Notes: generated by a model not told the origin, from the letters alone. A stretch of DNA of 64,000 nucleotides from Serratia rhizosphaerae (GCF_009817885.1 NZ_CP041764.1:744001-808000); one strand, 5' to 3'; positions 16,785 through 25,098 are shown, counted from the stretch's first letter. Program-made: numbers and translations.

Positions 16785-17663
16785 TTAGCGCAGTTCCAAC
16801 TGCGTCATTACCGCGGCGATATCGCGGCAGGCTTCGGCCGGCAAGGGCTGCAGCGGACGCGGCAGGCAGTCGATGTCGCTCAGCCCGAGAATACCGGCGG
16901 CGGCGGCCATCACGCGGATGCTGCCATGCCGGCGGAACAGCTGCCACAGCGGTTCCAGCCGCGCGACCTGCTCGCTAACGCACCCGCTGTCCCCTGCCCG
17001 CGCGGCGTCGACAATCTGTCTGGCGCTGTTCGGGAACAGGCCGCCACACACCGAATACCACACCTCGCAGCCGGCATTCAGCCCCTGCCCGGCAAACTCA
17101 TCGCCGCTGACGCCAATGGCAACCTCCGCCGGCAGTATCTTCCGCAGGCTTTGCATTCGCACCGGCTCCGCCTGCACGCCGGGGATTTTCACCGACTGCA
17201 CGCCCGGCAGGGCGGCGACACGCACCAGTAGCGCATCGGAAAACTCAAAGCGGGTGGTGCGCGGGTTGTTATACACGCACAGCGGCACGGAACTATGGCG
17301 CGTTACGGTTTCATACAGCGCATAAACTTCATCATCCGTCAGCGACTGGTAGCACAGCACCGGCAGCAGCAGCGCATCGGCGCCCGCCGTCTGCGCATCG
17401 TCGGCCAGCTGCAGAACCTGCTCCGTGCCGTAAGCGCCGATGCAAACCATCAGCGGAATGCCGCCGGCGTGCTGCGCCGCCAGCGCGGTGACGCGTTTTT
17501 TCTGCTCACGCGTCAGATAGGCATAGCTGCCGGTGGAACCTAATACGCCCAGCGAATCAACCCCGGCCTCGGTCAGCCGGGCCAGGATATTCACAAAACC
17601 TTTTTCGTCGATCCCCGAAGGGGTCACCGGGGTCAGCGGAAAAGCGCTCAGACCTGTAAACAT
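16785..17663 (-). CDS. dihydrodipicolinate synthase (DapA/NanA)-family lyase
   Basis: A 292-residue class I aldolase-type TIM barrel. The Schiff-base lysine lies in VQSVKIPGVQ, the catalytic tyrosine in VYNNPRTTRFE, and GSTGSYAYLTREQKKRV is the substrate-loop motif (GTTGE in DapA). The sequence is not close to housekeeping DapA; YagE- and KDG-aldolase-like members share this form, so the substrate is probably a 2-keto acid adduct other than aspartate semialdehyde. Two tandem direct repeats lie about 35-75 bases upstream of its start. Confidence 0.85.
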   Translation of the reverse strand: MFTGLSAFPLTPVTPSGIDEKGFVNILARLTEAGVDSLGVLGSTGSYAYLTREQKKRVTALAAQHAGGIPLMVCIGAYGTEQVLQLADDAQTAGADALLLPVLCYQSLTDDEVYALYETVTRHSSVPLCVYNNPRTTRFEFSDALLVRVAALPGVQSVKIPGVQAEPVRMQSLRKILPAEVAIGVSGDEFAGQGLNAGCEVWYSVCGGLFPNSARQIVDAARAGDSGCVSEQVARLEPLWQLFRRHGSIRVMAAAAGILGLSDIDCLPRPLQPLPAEACRDIAAVMTQLELR

Positions 17664-17698
17664 GACTTGCTCCTGTGATAAGTGCGGAAAACGCGCCG

Positions 17699-17736
17699 AC
17701 GGTCATTATAATAAACACAACGGTCAGTATAATAAA
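17699..17736. repeat. two 17-bp direct repeats upstream of the DapA-family gene
   Basis: ACGGTCATTATAATAAA (17699-17715) is followed by ACGGTCAGTATAATAAA (17720-17736), one mismatch in 17 and an offset of 21 bp, two helical turns. They sit in the promoter region of the leftward lyase gene and also overlap TATAAT-like sequences. Such phasing suggests a pair of activator or repressor sites. Apart from these repeats and the leader peptide at 17834, I see nothing in 17664-18087. Confidence 0.5.
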
Positions 17737-17833
17737 TGGCGATATTTACCACATCCCGGATAATTTATGATTGCAAAAGCCGCCTGAACACATTAGTTTC
17801 ATCAGACTGCTTGTTCAATTATCAGGGCATTTA

Positions 17834-17989
17834 ATGCGCGATTTCACACACGTCACCGACCCAACTTCAGCGACCGCTCCGGCCGCCGTTGCGCCGTGTG
17901 CCGCCATCGCCCCTCCCGCCCTGTCATCTGTCGTGGTAGCCGTCGTCGCTACCGTGGTTTCGCCGCCGCACGCCGTGGTTGTGCGTTAA
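17834..17989 (+). CDS. putative valine-rich leader peptide upstream of DMT exporter
   Basis: A 51-codon frame with AGGG seven bases before the ATG. The product is almost all Ala, Val, Pro, Thr and Ser and has a striking run SSVVVAVVATVVSPP followed by HAVVVR at the end. Leader peptides that control attenuation (IvbL, IlvL, ThrL) show just such runs of the regulated amino acid. The stop codon is 98 bases before the DMT exporter, and an inverted repeat CTCCGG (18009-18014)/CCGGAG (18053-18058) lies between. No T-rich intrinsic terminator was found, so control, if real, may act on translation. It is not known to me as a described peptide. Confidence 0.45.
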   Translation: MRDFTHVTDPTSATAPAAVAPCAAIAPPALSSVVVAVVATVVSPPHAVVVR

Positions 17990-18087
17990 AACCACCCTCA
18001 ATCTTATTCTCCGGACAATATTCATGCGCGTTGGCGCAGGCCGTTGCGTATGCCGGAGTTGGTAATGTTCACGACAGGTGACATCAC

Positions 18088-18939
18088 ATGCGAGTTATTT
18101 CCCAATCAGCCAATGCCGCGATGGCGACGCTGTTTGTGCTGCTGTGGAGCAGCGGCGCTATTTTTTCCCGCTGGGGGTTGGAGCACGCCTCCGCCTTGGT
18201 GTTTTTATTCTTCCGCTGCGCCATCGCCCTGGCGCTGTTGACGGCGATCGGGCTGTGGCAGCGACGTCTGTTGCCCGACGCCGGCAGTCGCTGGCGCGTG
18301 GCGCTGATCGGTCTGCTGATGATCGGCTGCTACCAAACCGCCTATTTGCTGGCGCTGGAATGGGGCGTCACCCCCGGCGTCCTGGCGACGCTGCTCGGCG
18401 TACAGCCGATCATCACCCAGTTCGTTACCGAACGGCGCTGCGGCGGGCTGCGCGGCCTGGGGCTGCTGCTGGCGCTGGGCGGCCTGACGCTGGTGGTGTA
18501 TCAGAGCATCAAGGTGGCGCACTTTTCACCGCTTGGCATCGCCTGCGCCTTTGTCGCGCTCGGCTGCATGACCCTCGGCACCCTGCTGCAAAAAGGCATG
18601 CAGCAGTCGCCGCTGGCGGTGCTGCCGCTGCAGTACGCCGTCGGGCTGCTGGTATGCGCGCTGGCAATGCCGTTCGCGCCGTTGCATGTCGAATGGCGGC
18701 CGGGCTTTATACTGCCGCTGCTGTGGATGGCGGTGGTGATCTCGGTGCTGGCCACCTTCCTGCTCTATCGGCTTATCCAGCGCGGTAATCTGGTGCAGGT
18801 CACCAGCCTGTTTTACCTGATCCCGGCGGTTACCGCCCTGCTGGATTATCTGCTGCTCGGCCACCGGCTGGCGGCGCTGAGCCTGCTCGGCATGGCCGGC
18901 ATCGTGCTCGGCGTGATGCTGGTGTTCCGCAAGGCGTAA
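18088..18939 (+). CDS. DMT-superfamily (EamA) exporter
   Basis: A 283-residue inner-membrane protein with ten hydrophobic segments and two EamA repeats (first half ending near LTLVVYQSIKV; second containing LATFLLYRLIQRGNLVQVTSLFYLIPAVTALLDYLLLGHRL). Members export amino acids or small metabolites. The ribosome-binding site AGGTGA is seven bases before ATG. The valine-rich leader upstream hints at an amino-acid substrate such as a branched-chain or hydrophobic amino acid, which is inference only. The gene ends at a strong terminator. Confidence 0.88.
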   Translation: MRVISQSANAAMATLFVLLWSSGAIFSRWGLEHASALVFLFFRCAIALALLTAIGLWQRRLLPDAGSRWRVALIGLLMIGCYQTAYLLALEWGVTPGVLATLLGVQPIITQFVTERRCGGLRGLGLLLALGGLTLVVYQSIKVAHFSPLGIACAFVALGCMTLGTLLQKGMQQSPLAVLPLQYAVGLLVCALAMPFAPLHVEWRPGFILPLLWMAVVISVLATFLLYRLIQRGNLVQVTSLFYLIPAVTALLDYLLLGHRLAALSLLGMAGIVLGVMLVFRKA

Positions 18940-18944
18940 TACGT

Positions 18945-18980
18945 AAAAAACCCCCTTGGCCAGACGGCGCAAGGGGGTTT
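18945..18980. terminator. strong bidirectional intrinsic terminator
   Basis: AACCCCCTTG (18949-18958) pairs with CAAGGGGGTT (18970-18979) over an 11-base loop. It is preceded by six A and followed by TTTAT, so it ends transcription of both the DMT exporter and the convergent yohC gene. Confidence 0.88.
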
Positions 18981-18997
18981 ATCACTCGGTTGCGGCG

Positions 18998-19588
18998 TCA
19001 GAACAGCCAGGAGCCATAGCCCCACAGCAGCACCGTCAACCCCAGCAGCAGCTCAAGCAGCAGGATGCCGATGGCAAAGGTGGAGCTGGAGAACAGGAAC
19101 CCTTCCTGACTGTCGATATTCAGGAAGTGCGGAATGCCGAGATACAGCAGATAGCCGGAATAACACAGGCCAACCACCCCGACGAACAGGCACAGCCACA
19201 CCACCGGATATAGCGCCACAATGCCGCTGAGGAACATCGGCGTGGCGACATAGCCGGCAAACACCATACAGCGGTGCAGACTCGGCCGCGCTTCATAACG
19301 CCGCGCCATCCAGTGGATCACTTTGCCCATCACCGCAACGCCCGCCAACATCAGCAGGTAGAAGGCCACGGCGGTATACAGCGCGGTCGCCATATCCAGC
19401 CGAATCGCGTGCCCTTCGCCGGACAGCCAGCCCAGTTGCGTGGTGCCGATAAATGCGCACACCACCGGGATCAGCGCCATCAGCAAAACGTGGTGAGTAT
19501 AGAGATGCGAGACGCTTTCGTTCTCGCGCTTGATTTCTTTGAACTCGGTGCTGGGATGCGCCAACAGCCCCCAAACATGATTGATCAT
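18998..19588 (-). CDS. yohC: Yip1-family inner membrane protein YohC
   Basis: A 196-residue membrane protein with five hydrophobic segments, matching E. coli YohC throughout (NHVWGLLAHP start, YTHHVLLMALIPVVCAFIGTTQLGW, CMVFAGYVATPMFLSG, YSGYLLYLGIPHFLNI). The function is unknown; Yip1 relatives occur in membrane trafficking in eukaryotes. The start at 19588 agrees with the E. coli N-terminus and has AGGTG five bases upstream; the frame runs five codons further. In E. coli it lies between pbpG and yohD; here it is separated from both. Confidence 0.93.
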   Translation of the reverse strand: MINHVWGLLAHPSTEFKEIKRENESVSHLYTHHVLLMALIPVVCAFIGTTQLGWLSGEGHAIRLDMATALYTAVAFYLLMLAGVAVMGKVIHWMARRYEARPSLHRCMVFAGYVATPMFLSGIVALYPVVWLCLFVGVVGLCYSGYLLYLGIPHFLNIDSQEGFLFSSSTFAIGILLLELLLGLTVLLWGYGSWLF

Positions 19589-19826
19589 GAGACACCTCCT
19601 CATCTCGCCGTCGGCCGCGCCCGGCGGGAATCACACTCCTCTGACGAACCGCGCGTCCGTATGAGGGTTGCGGCCACGGGGCTCTCCCCCTGCCATTTAT
19701 TATAGTCTTTGGGTGAAAAAACGTTCGCCATCGGAGCGCGGAGAGGGTTTACTCTATAATCAAGCTGTTATCGTGCCGCCCCGCTGTGACCGGCCGATAA
19801 TCAATCCGAAAGGAAGGAGCACGCCC

Positions 19827-20294
19827 ATGACCGCAAAACTTCGCACCCGCCAGAGCGGCCTGGCGGATATCACCTACGGTGAAAACGTCCTGGTGGTCGA
19901 ACCCTGTAATCTGTACGGCTGCACCCTGGGGGACGAGGTGTTCGTCGGCCCCTTTGTCGAAATACAAAAAAACGTCACCGTCGGCGCCCGCAGCAAGATC
20001 CAGTCGCACAGTTTTCTCTGTGAATATGTGACGCTGGGCGAGGAGTGCTTTGTCGGCCACGGCGTGATGTTCGCCAATGACCGCTTCCAGAGCGGCGCCC
20101 CTGACGCCGACCCGGCGAACTGGGGCCATACGCACATCGGCAACCGGGTCTCAATCGGTTCCGGCGCCACCATTTTACCGGTGCGCATCTGCGACGGTGC
20201 GGTCATCGGCGCCGGCGCCGTGGTGACCCGCGATATCACCCGCAAAGGCATTTACGCCGGCAACCCCGCCCGGCTACTGAGGGAGTTGCCCTGA
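19827..20294 (+). CDS. left-handed beta-helix acyltransferase (WbbJ-like)
   Basis: A 155-residue hexapeptide-repeat protein. Imperfect [LIV]-G-x4 repeats run from YGCTLGDEVFVGPFVEIQKNVTVGARSKIQSHSFLCEYVTLGEECFVGHGVMF to ICDGAVIGAGAVVTRDI and end with the canonical YAGNPARLLREL cap. Such trimeric enzymes acetylate sugars, for example UDP-amino sugars. An AGGAAGGAG site precedes the ATG at 19827; the frame extends upstream without one. It overlaps the GNAT gene by one base, so the two acyltransferases are co-translated. Confidence 0.88.
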   Translation: MTAKLRTRQSGLADITYGENVLVVEPCNLYGCTLGDEVFVGPFVEIQKNVTVGARSKIQSHSFLCEYVTLGEECFVGHGVMFANDRFQSGAPDADPANWGHTHIGNRVSIGSGATILPVRICDGAVIGAGAVVTRDITRKGIYAGNPARLLRELP

Positions 20295-20833
20295 TGAATG
20301 CAGTCCGGATTGAACGCATCACCGACCTGCCCGCCGGCTATCTGGAAAATAACGATTTCACCTTTTACGTCGAATGCTATGCACAGCCGGCCTTTGGCAC
20401 GCCGGTCGAACGCTGGCCTACCCAGCCGGTGGCGCCGTATCGTAAACACTACCCGCTGGCGCCCTTTATCAACGACGAAGGTGACACCTTTCTGGCGTTG
20501 CGCGACGGCGTGGCGGTCGGCCATATCACGCTGAGTAAAAACTGGAACGACTACACCCTGATTGAAGAGGTGGCGGTCAGCCGCAGCGCACGGCGCAACG
20601 GCATCGGCAGCGCGCTGCTGGACGCCGCGCAGCAGTGGGCGCGCGAACGCGATACCGCCGGGCTGATGCTGGAAACCCAGAACAACAATCTGGCCGCCTG
20701 CCGCTGCTATCAGCGCTACGGCTTTACCCTCGGCGGCATCGACCATCTGTTGTACCGCGGCCAGCCGGATATTGCCGACCATGAAATCGCGCTATTCTGG
20801 TATCTGCCGTTCAATAACGAGGTCGGTTATTAA
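20294..20833 (+). CDS. GNAT acetyltransferase, streptothricin-acetyltransferase-like
   Basis: A 179-residue GNAT enzyme. Recalled similarity is to Sat/SatA streptothricin acetyltransferases: the APYRKHY block (47-53), WND (84-86), the acetyl-CoA loop RRNGIGSAL (100-108), LETQNNN (126-132) and GFTLGGIDHLLY (143-154) have direct counterparts in SAT-type proteins. It could therefore acetylate streptothricin-like aminoglycoside/peptide compounds, or a native substrate of the same shape. It begins at the A of the preceding gene's TGA. No integron or transposon features surround it, so it appears to be a core-chromosomal gene. Confidence 0.78.
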   Translation: MNAVRIERITDLPAGYLENNDFTFYVECYAQPAFGTPVERWPTQPVAPYRKHYPLAPFINDEGDTFLALRDGVAVGHITLSKNWNDYTLIEEVAVSRSARRNGIGSALLDAAQQWARERDTAGLMLETQNNNLAACRCYQRYGFTLGGIDHLLYRGQPDIADHEIALFWYLPFNNEVGY

Positions 20834-20934
20834 GCGGGCACAACAGGTGTACGGTTTCACTGCGGTTTAGTTTATGTCCGCTAACGTGAAAACGATGCTT
20901 CTCTCAATCAACCACGCCGCCAACGGAGGGGGAA

Positions 20935-21759
20935 ATGAGCAAGGTCGCTCCATGGTTGTTAATGGTCGTATTGGCCGGCTGTGCCGGCACGCCGGACGGC
21001 GGCGCGTCTTCGCCGCATCCTGCACAACCCGCGGAAACCCAAGTGAACATTGACGATATCACCTCAGCCCGGCTGCAGCGCCTGCTGGCGCAGCGTAAAT
21101 CAATGCCGGCGCTGGACGACGGCGCCGTCATTGAACGGCTGTCCCGCCAGTTTCTCGACGTGCCTTACGTCGCCGATAGGCTGATCGGCGACGCCGCTAC
21201 GCCGGAACGGCTGGTGATTGATTTTCGCGGACTGGACTGCTTTACCTATCTGGACTATGTCGAGGCGCTGCGCCATGCCGATGACCAGGCGCAGTTTGTG
21301 CGGCAGCTGATCGCCACCCGCTACCGCAACGGCGAGATCGGCTTTCTGACCCGCAAACACTTTTTCAGCGACTGGGCCTATCAGCCAGCCGTCCGCGCCG
21401 ATGACATCACCACCGACCTCAGCCCGCACGCCATCACGCTGAGCAAAGTGCTGAACCGCAATGCCGACGGCGGCCAGTATCTGCCGGGGCTGCCGAACGC
21501 CACGCGCCGCATCAGCTATATTCCCAGCGAATATGTCGATGCCCGGCTGCTCAGCCGGCTGCGCACCGGCGATTACATCGGCATCTACACCAATCTGGAG
21601 GGGCTGGATGTCACCCACGTCGGCATCTATATCATGACGCCGGCCGGGCCGGTTTTACGCAACGCCTCGTCGCGTAAGGAAAACCGTAAAGTGGTGGATT
21701 CACCGTTTATCGACTACATCAGCAGCGCGCCGGGCATTGTGGTTCTACGTCCGCGCTAA
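20935..21759 (+). CDS. DUF1460 lipoprotein, amidase-like (NlpC/P60 fold)
   Basis: A 274-residue protein with a lipoprotein signal peptide: lipobox LAGC at 13-16, lipidated Cys16. The body is the DUF1460 (N-acetylmuramoyl-L-alanine amidase-like) family, papain-fold proteins; the probable catalytic Cys102 is in GLDCFTY and His228 in VTHVGIY. It likely acts on cell-wall muropeptides or other amide-linked envelope substrates in the periplasm. AGGGGG lies upstream of the ATG. It stands alone between the GNAT gene and the NlpA-like gene. Confidence 0.83.
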   Translation: MSKVAPWLLMVVLAGCAGTPDGGASSPHPAQPAETQVNIDDITSARLQRLLAQRKSMPALDDGAVIERLSRQFLDVPYVADRLIGDAATPERLVIDFRGLDCFTYLDYVEALRHADDQAQFVRQLIATRYRNGEIGFLTRKHFFSDWAYQPAVRADDITTDLSPHAITLSKVLNRNADGGQYLPGLPNATRRISYIPSEYVDARLLSRLRTGDYIGIYTNLEGLDVTHVGIYIMTPAGPVLRNASSRKENRKVVDSPFIDYISSAPGIVVLRPR

Positions 21760-21872
21760 ACGGTTATATTTTATCATTCCTTGTGCTAACGCCGGGTTTG
21801 ACTTCCTGCGGCGTCTGCGTTTATCTGGTTGCTAAAACTGACTGATTTTATTGTTGTTTCAGGGAGTGTTCG

Positions 21873-22685
21873 ATGGCAATTTACCGGCGTTGCGCCATAT
21901 TGGCGGCGGCCATGACGGCCTCGCTGCTGTTAGCAGGCTGCGATCGGCAAGACGATCGCCACCATATCAAGGTCGGCGTGATTAACGGTGCCGAGCAGGA
22001 CGTGGCGGAGGTGGCGAAGCAGGTCGCCAAGGAAAAATATGGCCTGGAGGTCGAGCTGTTCGGCTTCAGCGGCGCCCTGCTGCCCAACGACGCCACCGAT
22101 AAGGGCGAGCTGGACGCCAACGTCTTCCAGCACCGTCCGTTTCTGGCGCAGCAGAACAAAGACCGCGGCTATCATCTGACGGCAGTCGGCAACACCTTTG
22201 TCTTCCCGATTGCCGGCTACTCGAAAAAGGTTAAATCGGTCAATCAGCTGCGGGACGGCGCGGTGATCGCCATTCCCAACGACCCGACCAACCTCGGGCG
22301 CGCGCTGCTGCTGATGCAGAAAACCGGGCTGATCGCGTTAAAACCCGGTAAAGGCCTGCTGCCCACCGCGCTGGATATCAGCGCCAACCCGCACAACTAC
22401 CGCATTATCGAGCTGGAAGGCGCGCAGCTGCCTCAGGTGCTGGACGACCCGAGCGTCGACGTGGCGATTATCAGCACCACCTACATCAACCAGACCGGGC
22501 TGACCCCCACCAAAGACAGCATCTTTATTGAAGACAAGGATTCGCCGTACGTGAATATCGTTGTGGCGCGCGAAGACAACAAGGATGCGCCGAAGGTGCA
22601 GGAGTTCCTCAAGGCGTATCAGTCTGATGAAGTCGCAGCGGCGGCGGAAAAGATCTTTAACGGCGGCGCCGTCAAAGGCTGGTAA
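21873..22685 (+). CDS. NlpA/MetQ-family lipoprotein
   Basis: A 270-residue MetQ/NlpA-type methionine-binding lipoprotein with lipobox LAGC (20-23, Cys23). Family blocks include HIKVGVINGAEQDVAEVAKQVAKEKYGLEVELFGFSG, NDATDKGELDANVFQHRPFLAQ, AIPNDPTNLGRALLLMQ and AIISTTYINQTGL. No metN or metI gene is next to it, as for E. coli NlpA, so it likely feeds the MetNI transporter encoded elsewhere. A TTGACT -35-like box and TTATCT lie at about 21799-21827. Confidence 0.88.
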   Translation: MAIYRRCAILAAAMTASLLLAGCDRQDDRHHIKVGVINGAEQDVAEVAKQVAKEKYGLEVELFGFSGALLPNDATDKGELDANVFQHRPFLAQQNKDRGYHLTAVGNTFVFPIAGYSKKVKSVNQLRDGAVIAIPNDPTNLGRALLLMQKTGLIALKPGKGLLPTALDISANPHNYRIIELEGAQLPQVLDDPSVDVAIISTTYINQTGLTPTKDSIFIEDKDSPYVNIVVAREDNKDAPKVQEFLKAYQSDEVAAAAEKIFNGGAVKGW

Positions 22686-22757
22686 CGCTCCTGCAGGACA
22701 GGCCGCGCCAGCGCAGCCTCCTCATAATATTTCCCGTAAAAAAACACATCTTCCCGC

Positions 22758-22788
22758 TTGACCCTCACGCCGCGTCAGGCTTTAGTCT
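22758..22788 (+). promoter_or_regulatory. MerR-type promoter/operator retained in front of a broken MerR gene
   Basis: TTGACC (22758-22763) and TAGTCT (22783-22788) are separated by 19 bases, the overlong spacer of MerR promoters. Inside lies the dyad CCTCACGC-C-GCGTCAGG (22763-22779), palindromic but for one pair. This is the autoregulatory site expected for the gene at 22817, which is no longer intact. Confidence 0.6.
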
Positions 22789-22816
22789 CTCTGCTCGCAC
22801 AAGGGAGGAGCACTCT

Positions 22817-23102
22817 ATGTTATTGAAAGTCGGCGAACTGGCGCAGCTGCCGTTTTATCAGGCCGGTACGCAACGCCAGCAAGAGTGGGCGACCATGGTG
22901 CAGCAGATATGTGAGCTGATGGCAAATGGCACGCCGCTGGATGCTGGCCCTGGAGCGCGACACCGCCGGCAACCCGGCGACGCAGATGAAAATCCGCCAG
23001 GCCATGGAGCAGGAGCCGACGCTGAGCGAAGGCACCTGGCTGACGCCGCCGCTGCTGGACTATCTGCGCGAGGCGGTCGCCAATCTGATGCGCGATCGTT
23101 AG
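22817..23102 (+). pseudogene. decayed MerR-family regulator (TipA/MtaN type)
   Basis: The frame begins MLLKVGELA, the standard MerR N-terminus, then jumps at once to AQLPFYQAGTQRQQEWATMVQQICELMANG, which in this family belongs well C-terminal of the helix-turn-helix. The middle, including almost all of the DNA-binding domain, is therefore missing. Around 22930-22938 the reading frame changes: WMLALERDTAGNPATQMKIRQAMEQEP continues in another frame from 22938 to the TAG at 23100-23102, short of the usual C-terminus. So two deletions and an early end are inferred. The SD site GGAGG and the promoter are still intact. The alignment is from family knowledge, not computed. Confidence 0.72.
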
Positions 23103-23117
23103 GCAATGCGCATCCCG

Positions 23118-24005
23118 TTACCCGGCAATATCCACCAGCCGGGTGACGCCCGCCACGTTAGCGTAGCACTCAAGCAGAAATGCCATGACCGCGGCAATCG
23201 CCGGCGTGTGGCGCATATCATCGTGCACCGTCAGCCAGATTTCGCGCGTCAGCGCCTGCTGCGACGACAGCCGTTGCAGCCCGCCGTCCTGCTGAGCCAG
23301 AAAATGCGGCAGCAGCGCCACCCCGGCGCCGCCGCGCGCCGCCGCGGCCTGCACCAGCAAATCATTGCTGCACATCACCAGCGGCCGTGCGCCGGCCTGC
23401 TCCAGCAGCCACTGCTGCTGCATTGACGACGCCATCTCCTGGTGATAACCGATAAAGCCACGCTCGTCCTCGGGCGTGTCCGCCAAATAGTCCGCCGCCG
23501 CATACAGACCAAACTCCACCGTGCCGATTTTACGCGCCACCACCTCACTTTCGCTGGCGCGGCTCAGCCGGACGGCGATATCCGCTTCACCGCGCAGCAG
23601 CGAGGCATGGGCGGTGGCGGCCAGCAGGTTAAGGCGCAGCGCCGGATACTGCCGCCGCAGCGCTCCCAGGCGCGGTGCAATCAGCCCTTGTGCCATCGCC
23701 GGCGGCACACTGAGGTTTACCGTACCGGCAATGCCCTGCCGGCCGCCGTGCGCCGCGCGATCGACGGCAAATGCCGCCAGCGTCATGCCGTCGCCCTGAG
23801 CGGCAATGCGCTTACCGTCTTCGGTCAGCGTATAGCTGCGCGGACGGCGATCCACCAGCTTCAGCGCCAACGCTGCTTCCAGGCTGGCAATGCGCCGCGC
23901 TACCGTCGCATGATCGACCTGCAGCCGGCGGGCGGCGCCGGACAGCGAGCGTTCCGCCGCAAACGCTAAAAAGTAATGCAAATCTTCCCAGTTAAACATG
24001 GGCAT
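23118..24005 (-). CDS. LysR-family transcriptional regulator
   Basis: A 295-residue LysR protein of the branch starting with NWEDLHYFLAFAAERSLSGAARRLQVDHATVARRIASLE. The ATG at 24005 has AAGGTG six bases upstream; a second ATG two codons later is possible. It is divergent from the DMT exporter at 24101, with 95 bases between, and is the likely regulator of that exporter. Its 3' end lies 15 bases from the MerR pseudogene. Confidence 0.9.
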   Translation of the reverse strand: MPMFNWEDLHYFLAFAAERSLSGAARRLQVDHATVARRIASLEAALALKLVDRRPRSYTLTEDGKRIAAQGDGMTLAAFAVDRAAHGGRQGIAGTVNLSVPPAMAQGLIAPRLGALRRQYPALRLNLLAATAHASLLRGEADIAVRLSRASESEVVARKIGTVEFGLYAAADYLADTPEDERGFIGYHQEMASSMQQQWLLEQAGARPLVMCSNDLLVQAAAARGGAGVALLPHFLAQQDGGLQRLSSQQALTREIWLTVHDDMRHTPAIAAVMAFLLECYANVAGVTRLVDIAG

Positions 24006-24100
24006 TTTTTCACCTTAACCTTGCGTGTTTACCGAATTCTACCTGAAGCAAAGCGAGCGCAAACTGTTTTCCATCTTTTATCACCCACGGAATAACCGTC

Positions 24101-25039
24101 ATGAACAAATCGCTGACGCTAGCCTATCTGGGCATCATCATCGCCACCTTCTTCTGGGGCACCAACTTCAATGCCGGCGCGTATATCGTCTCCCACCAGC
24201 CGCCGATCACCGCCTCGCTCGAGCGCTTTGCCATCGCCACGCTGGTGATGCTGACCGTCTTCGGCCTGCGCGGCCAGCTGCGGCTGAGCACGCTGAAAAA
24301 TAACTGGCCAGCGTATCTTGGGCTGGGGCTGCTGGGCTTTACGCTGTTTAACCTGAGCACCTTTTTCGGCCTGCAGTCCACCACGCCGGTCAACGGCGCG
24401 CTGATCCTCGCCACCACGCCGCTGTGGACGCTGGTGTTCGGCCTGATCTGGGAGCATGAAAAACTAAGCTGGCCACGCGCCGCCGGGCTGCTGTGCGGCC
24501 TGACCGGCGTGGTTCTGGTGATCACCCAGGGCGATGTACAGATTCTGCTGCGGCTTAACGTCAGCCGCGGCGACGGCATTATTTTGCTCGGCAGCCTCGC
24601 CTGGGCGCTGAATATGGTCGGCACCAGACGCTGGGTGCGTAACGCCACGCCGGTTGAAACCACCAGCTACTCCATGCTGTTCGGCACGCTGGCGCTGCTG
24701 CCGCTCGCCTTTTACTTCGAAACGCCGTGGCACAACATCACCGGCAGCGCGCTGAGCGTACACGCCGCGGTGCTGTATCTGGCGCTGTGCGGCTCGCTGC
24801 TGGCCTACCTGCTGTGGTTTAACGGTCTGGCACAGGTCGGCGCGGTGCGCACCGCGATTTTCTTTAATCTGGCGCCGGTGTTTACCCTGCTGGTATCCAC
24901 GCTGACCGGACACGCGCCTAACGGCTGGCAGTTGGGCGGCGCGGTCTGGGTAATTCTCGGCGTGTTGCTGACGTCCGGCGTGCTGAACCCGCTGTGGCAG
25001 CGGCGGGTTAACGCGGCGTCACATCTCGGCGAAGGGTAA
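24101..25039 (+). CDS. DMT-superfamily (EamA) exporter
   Basis: A 312-residue, ten-helix EamA transporter with two repeats (YLGIIIATFFWGTNFNAGAYIV at the N-terminus; YLALCGSLLAYLLWFNGLAQVGAVRTAIFFNLAPVFTLLVS in the second half). It is not closely similar to the DMT exporter at 18088. The substrate is unknown. Its divergent LysR neighbour suggests inducible expression. Confidence 0.88.
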   Translation: MNKSLTLAYLGIIIATFFWGTNFNAGAYIVSHQPPITASLERFAIATLVMLTVFGLRGQLRLSTLKNNWPAYLGLGLLGFTLFNLSTFFGLQSTTPVNGALILATTPLWTLVFGLIWEHEKLSWPRAAGLLCGLTGVVLVITQGDVQILLRLNVSRGDGIILLGSLAWALNMVGTRRWVRNATPVETTSYSMLFGTLALLPLAFYFETPWHNITGSALSVHAAVLYLALCGSLLAYLLWFNGLAQVGAVRTAIFFNLAPVFTLLVSTLTGHAPNGWQLGGAVWVILGVLLTSGVLNPLWQRRVNAASHLGEG

Positions 25040-25098
25040 CGGGCGCCATCACGGCGGGGATATAAGCGGCGGAGCGCGGACGCGCCCCGCCGATCGGG

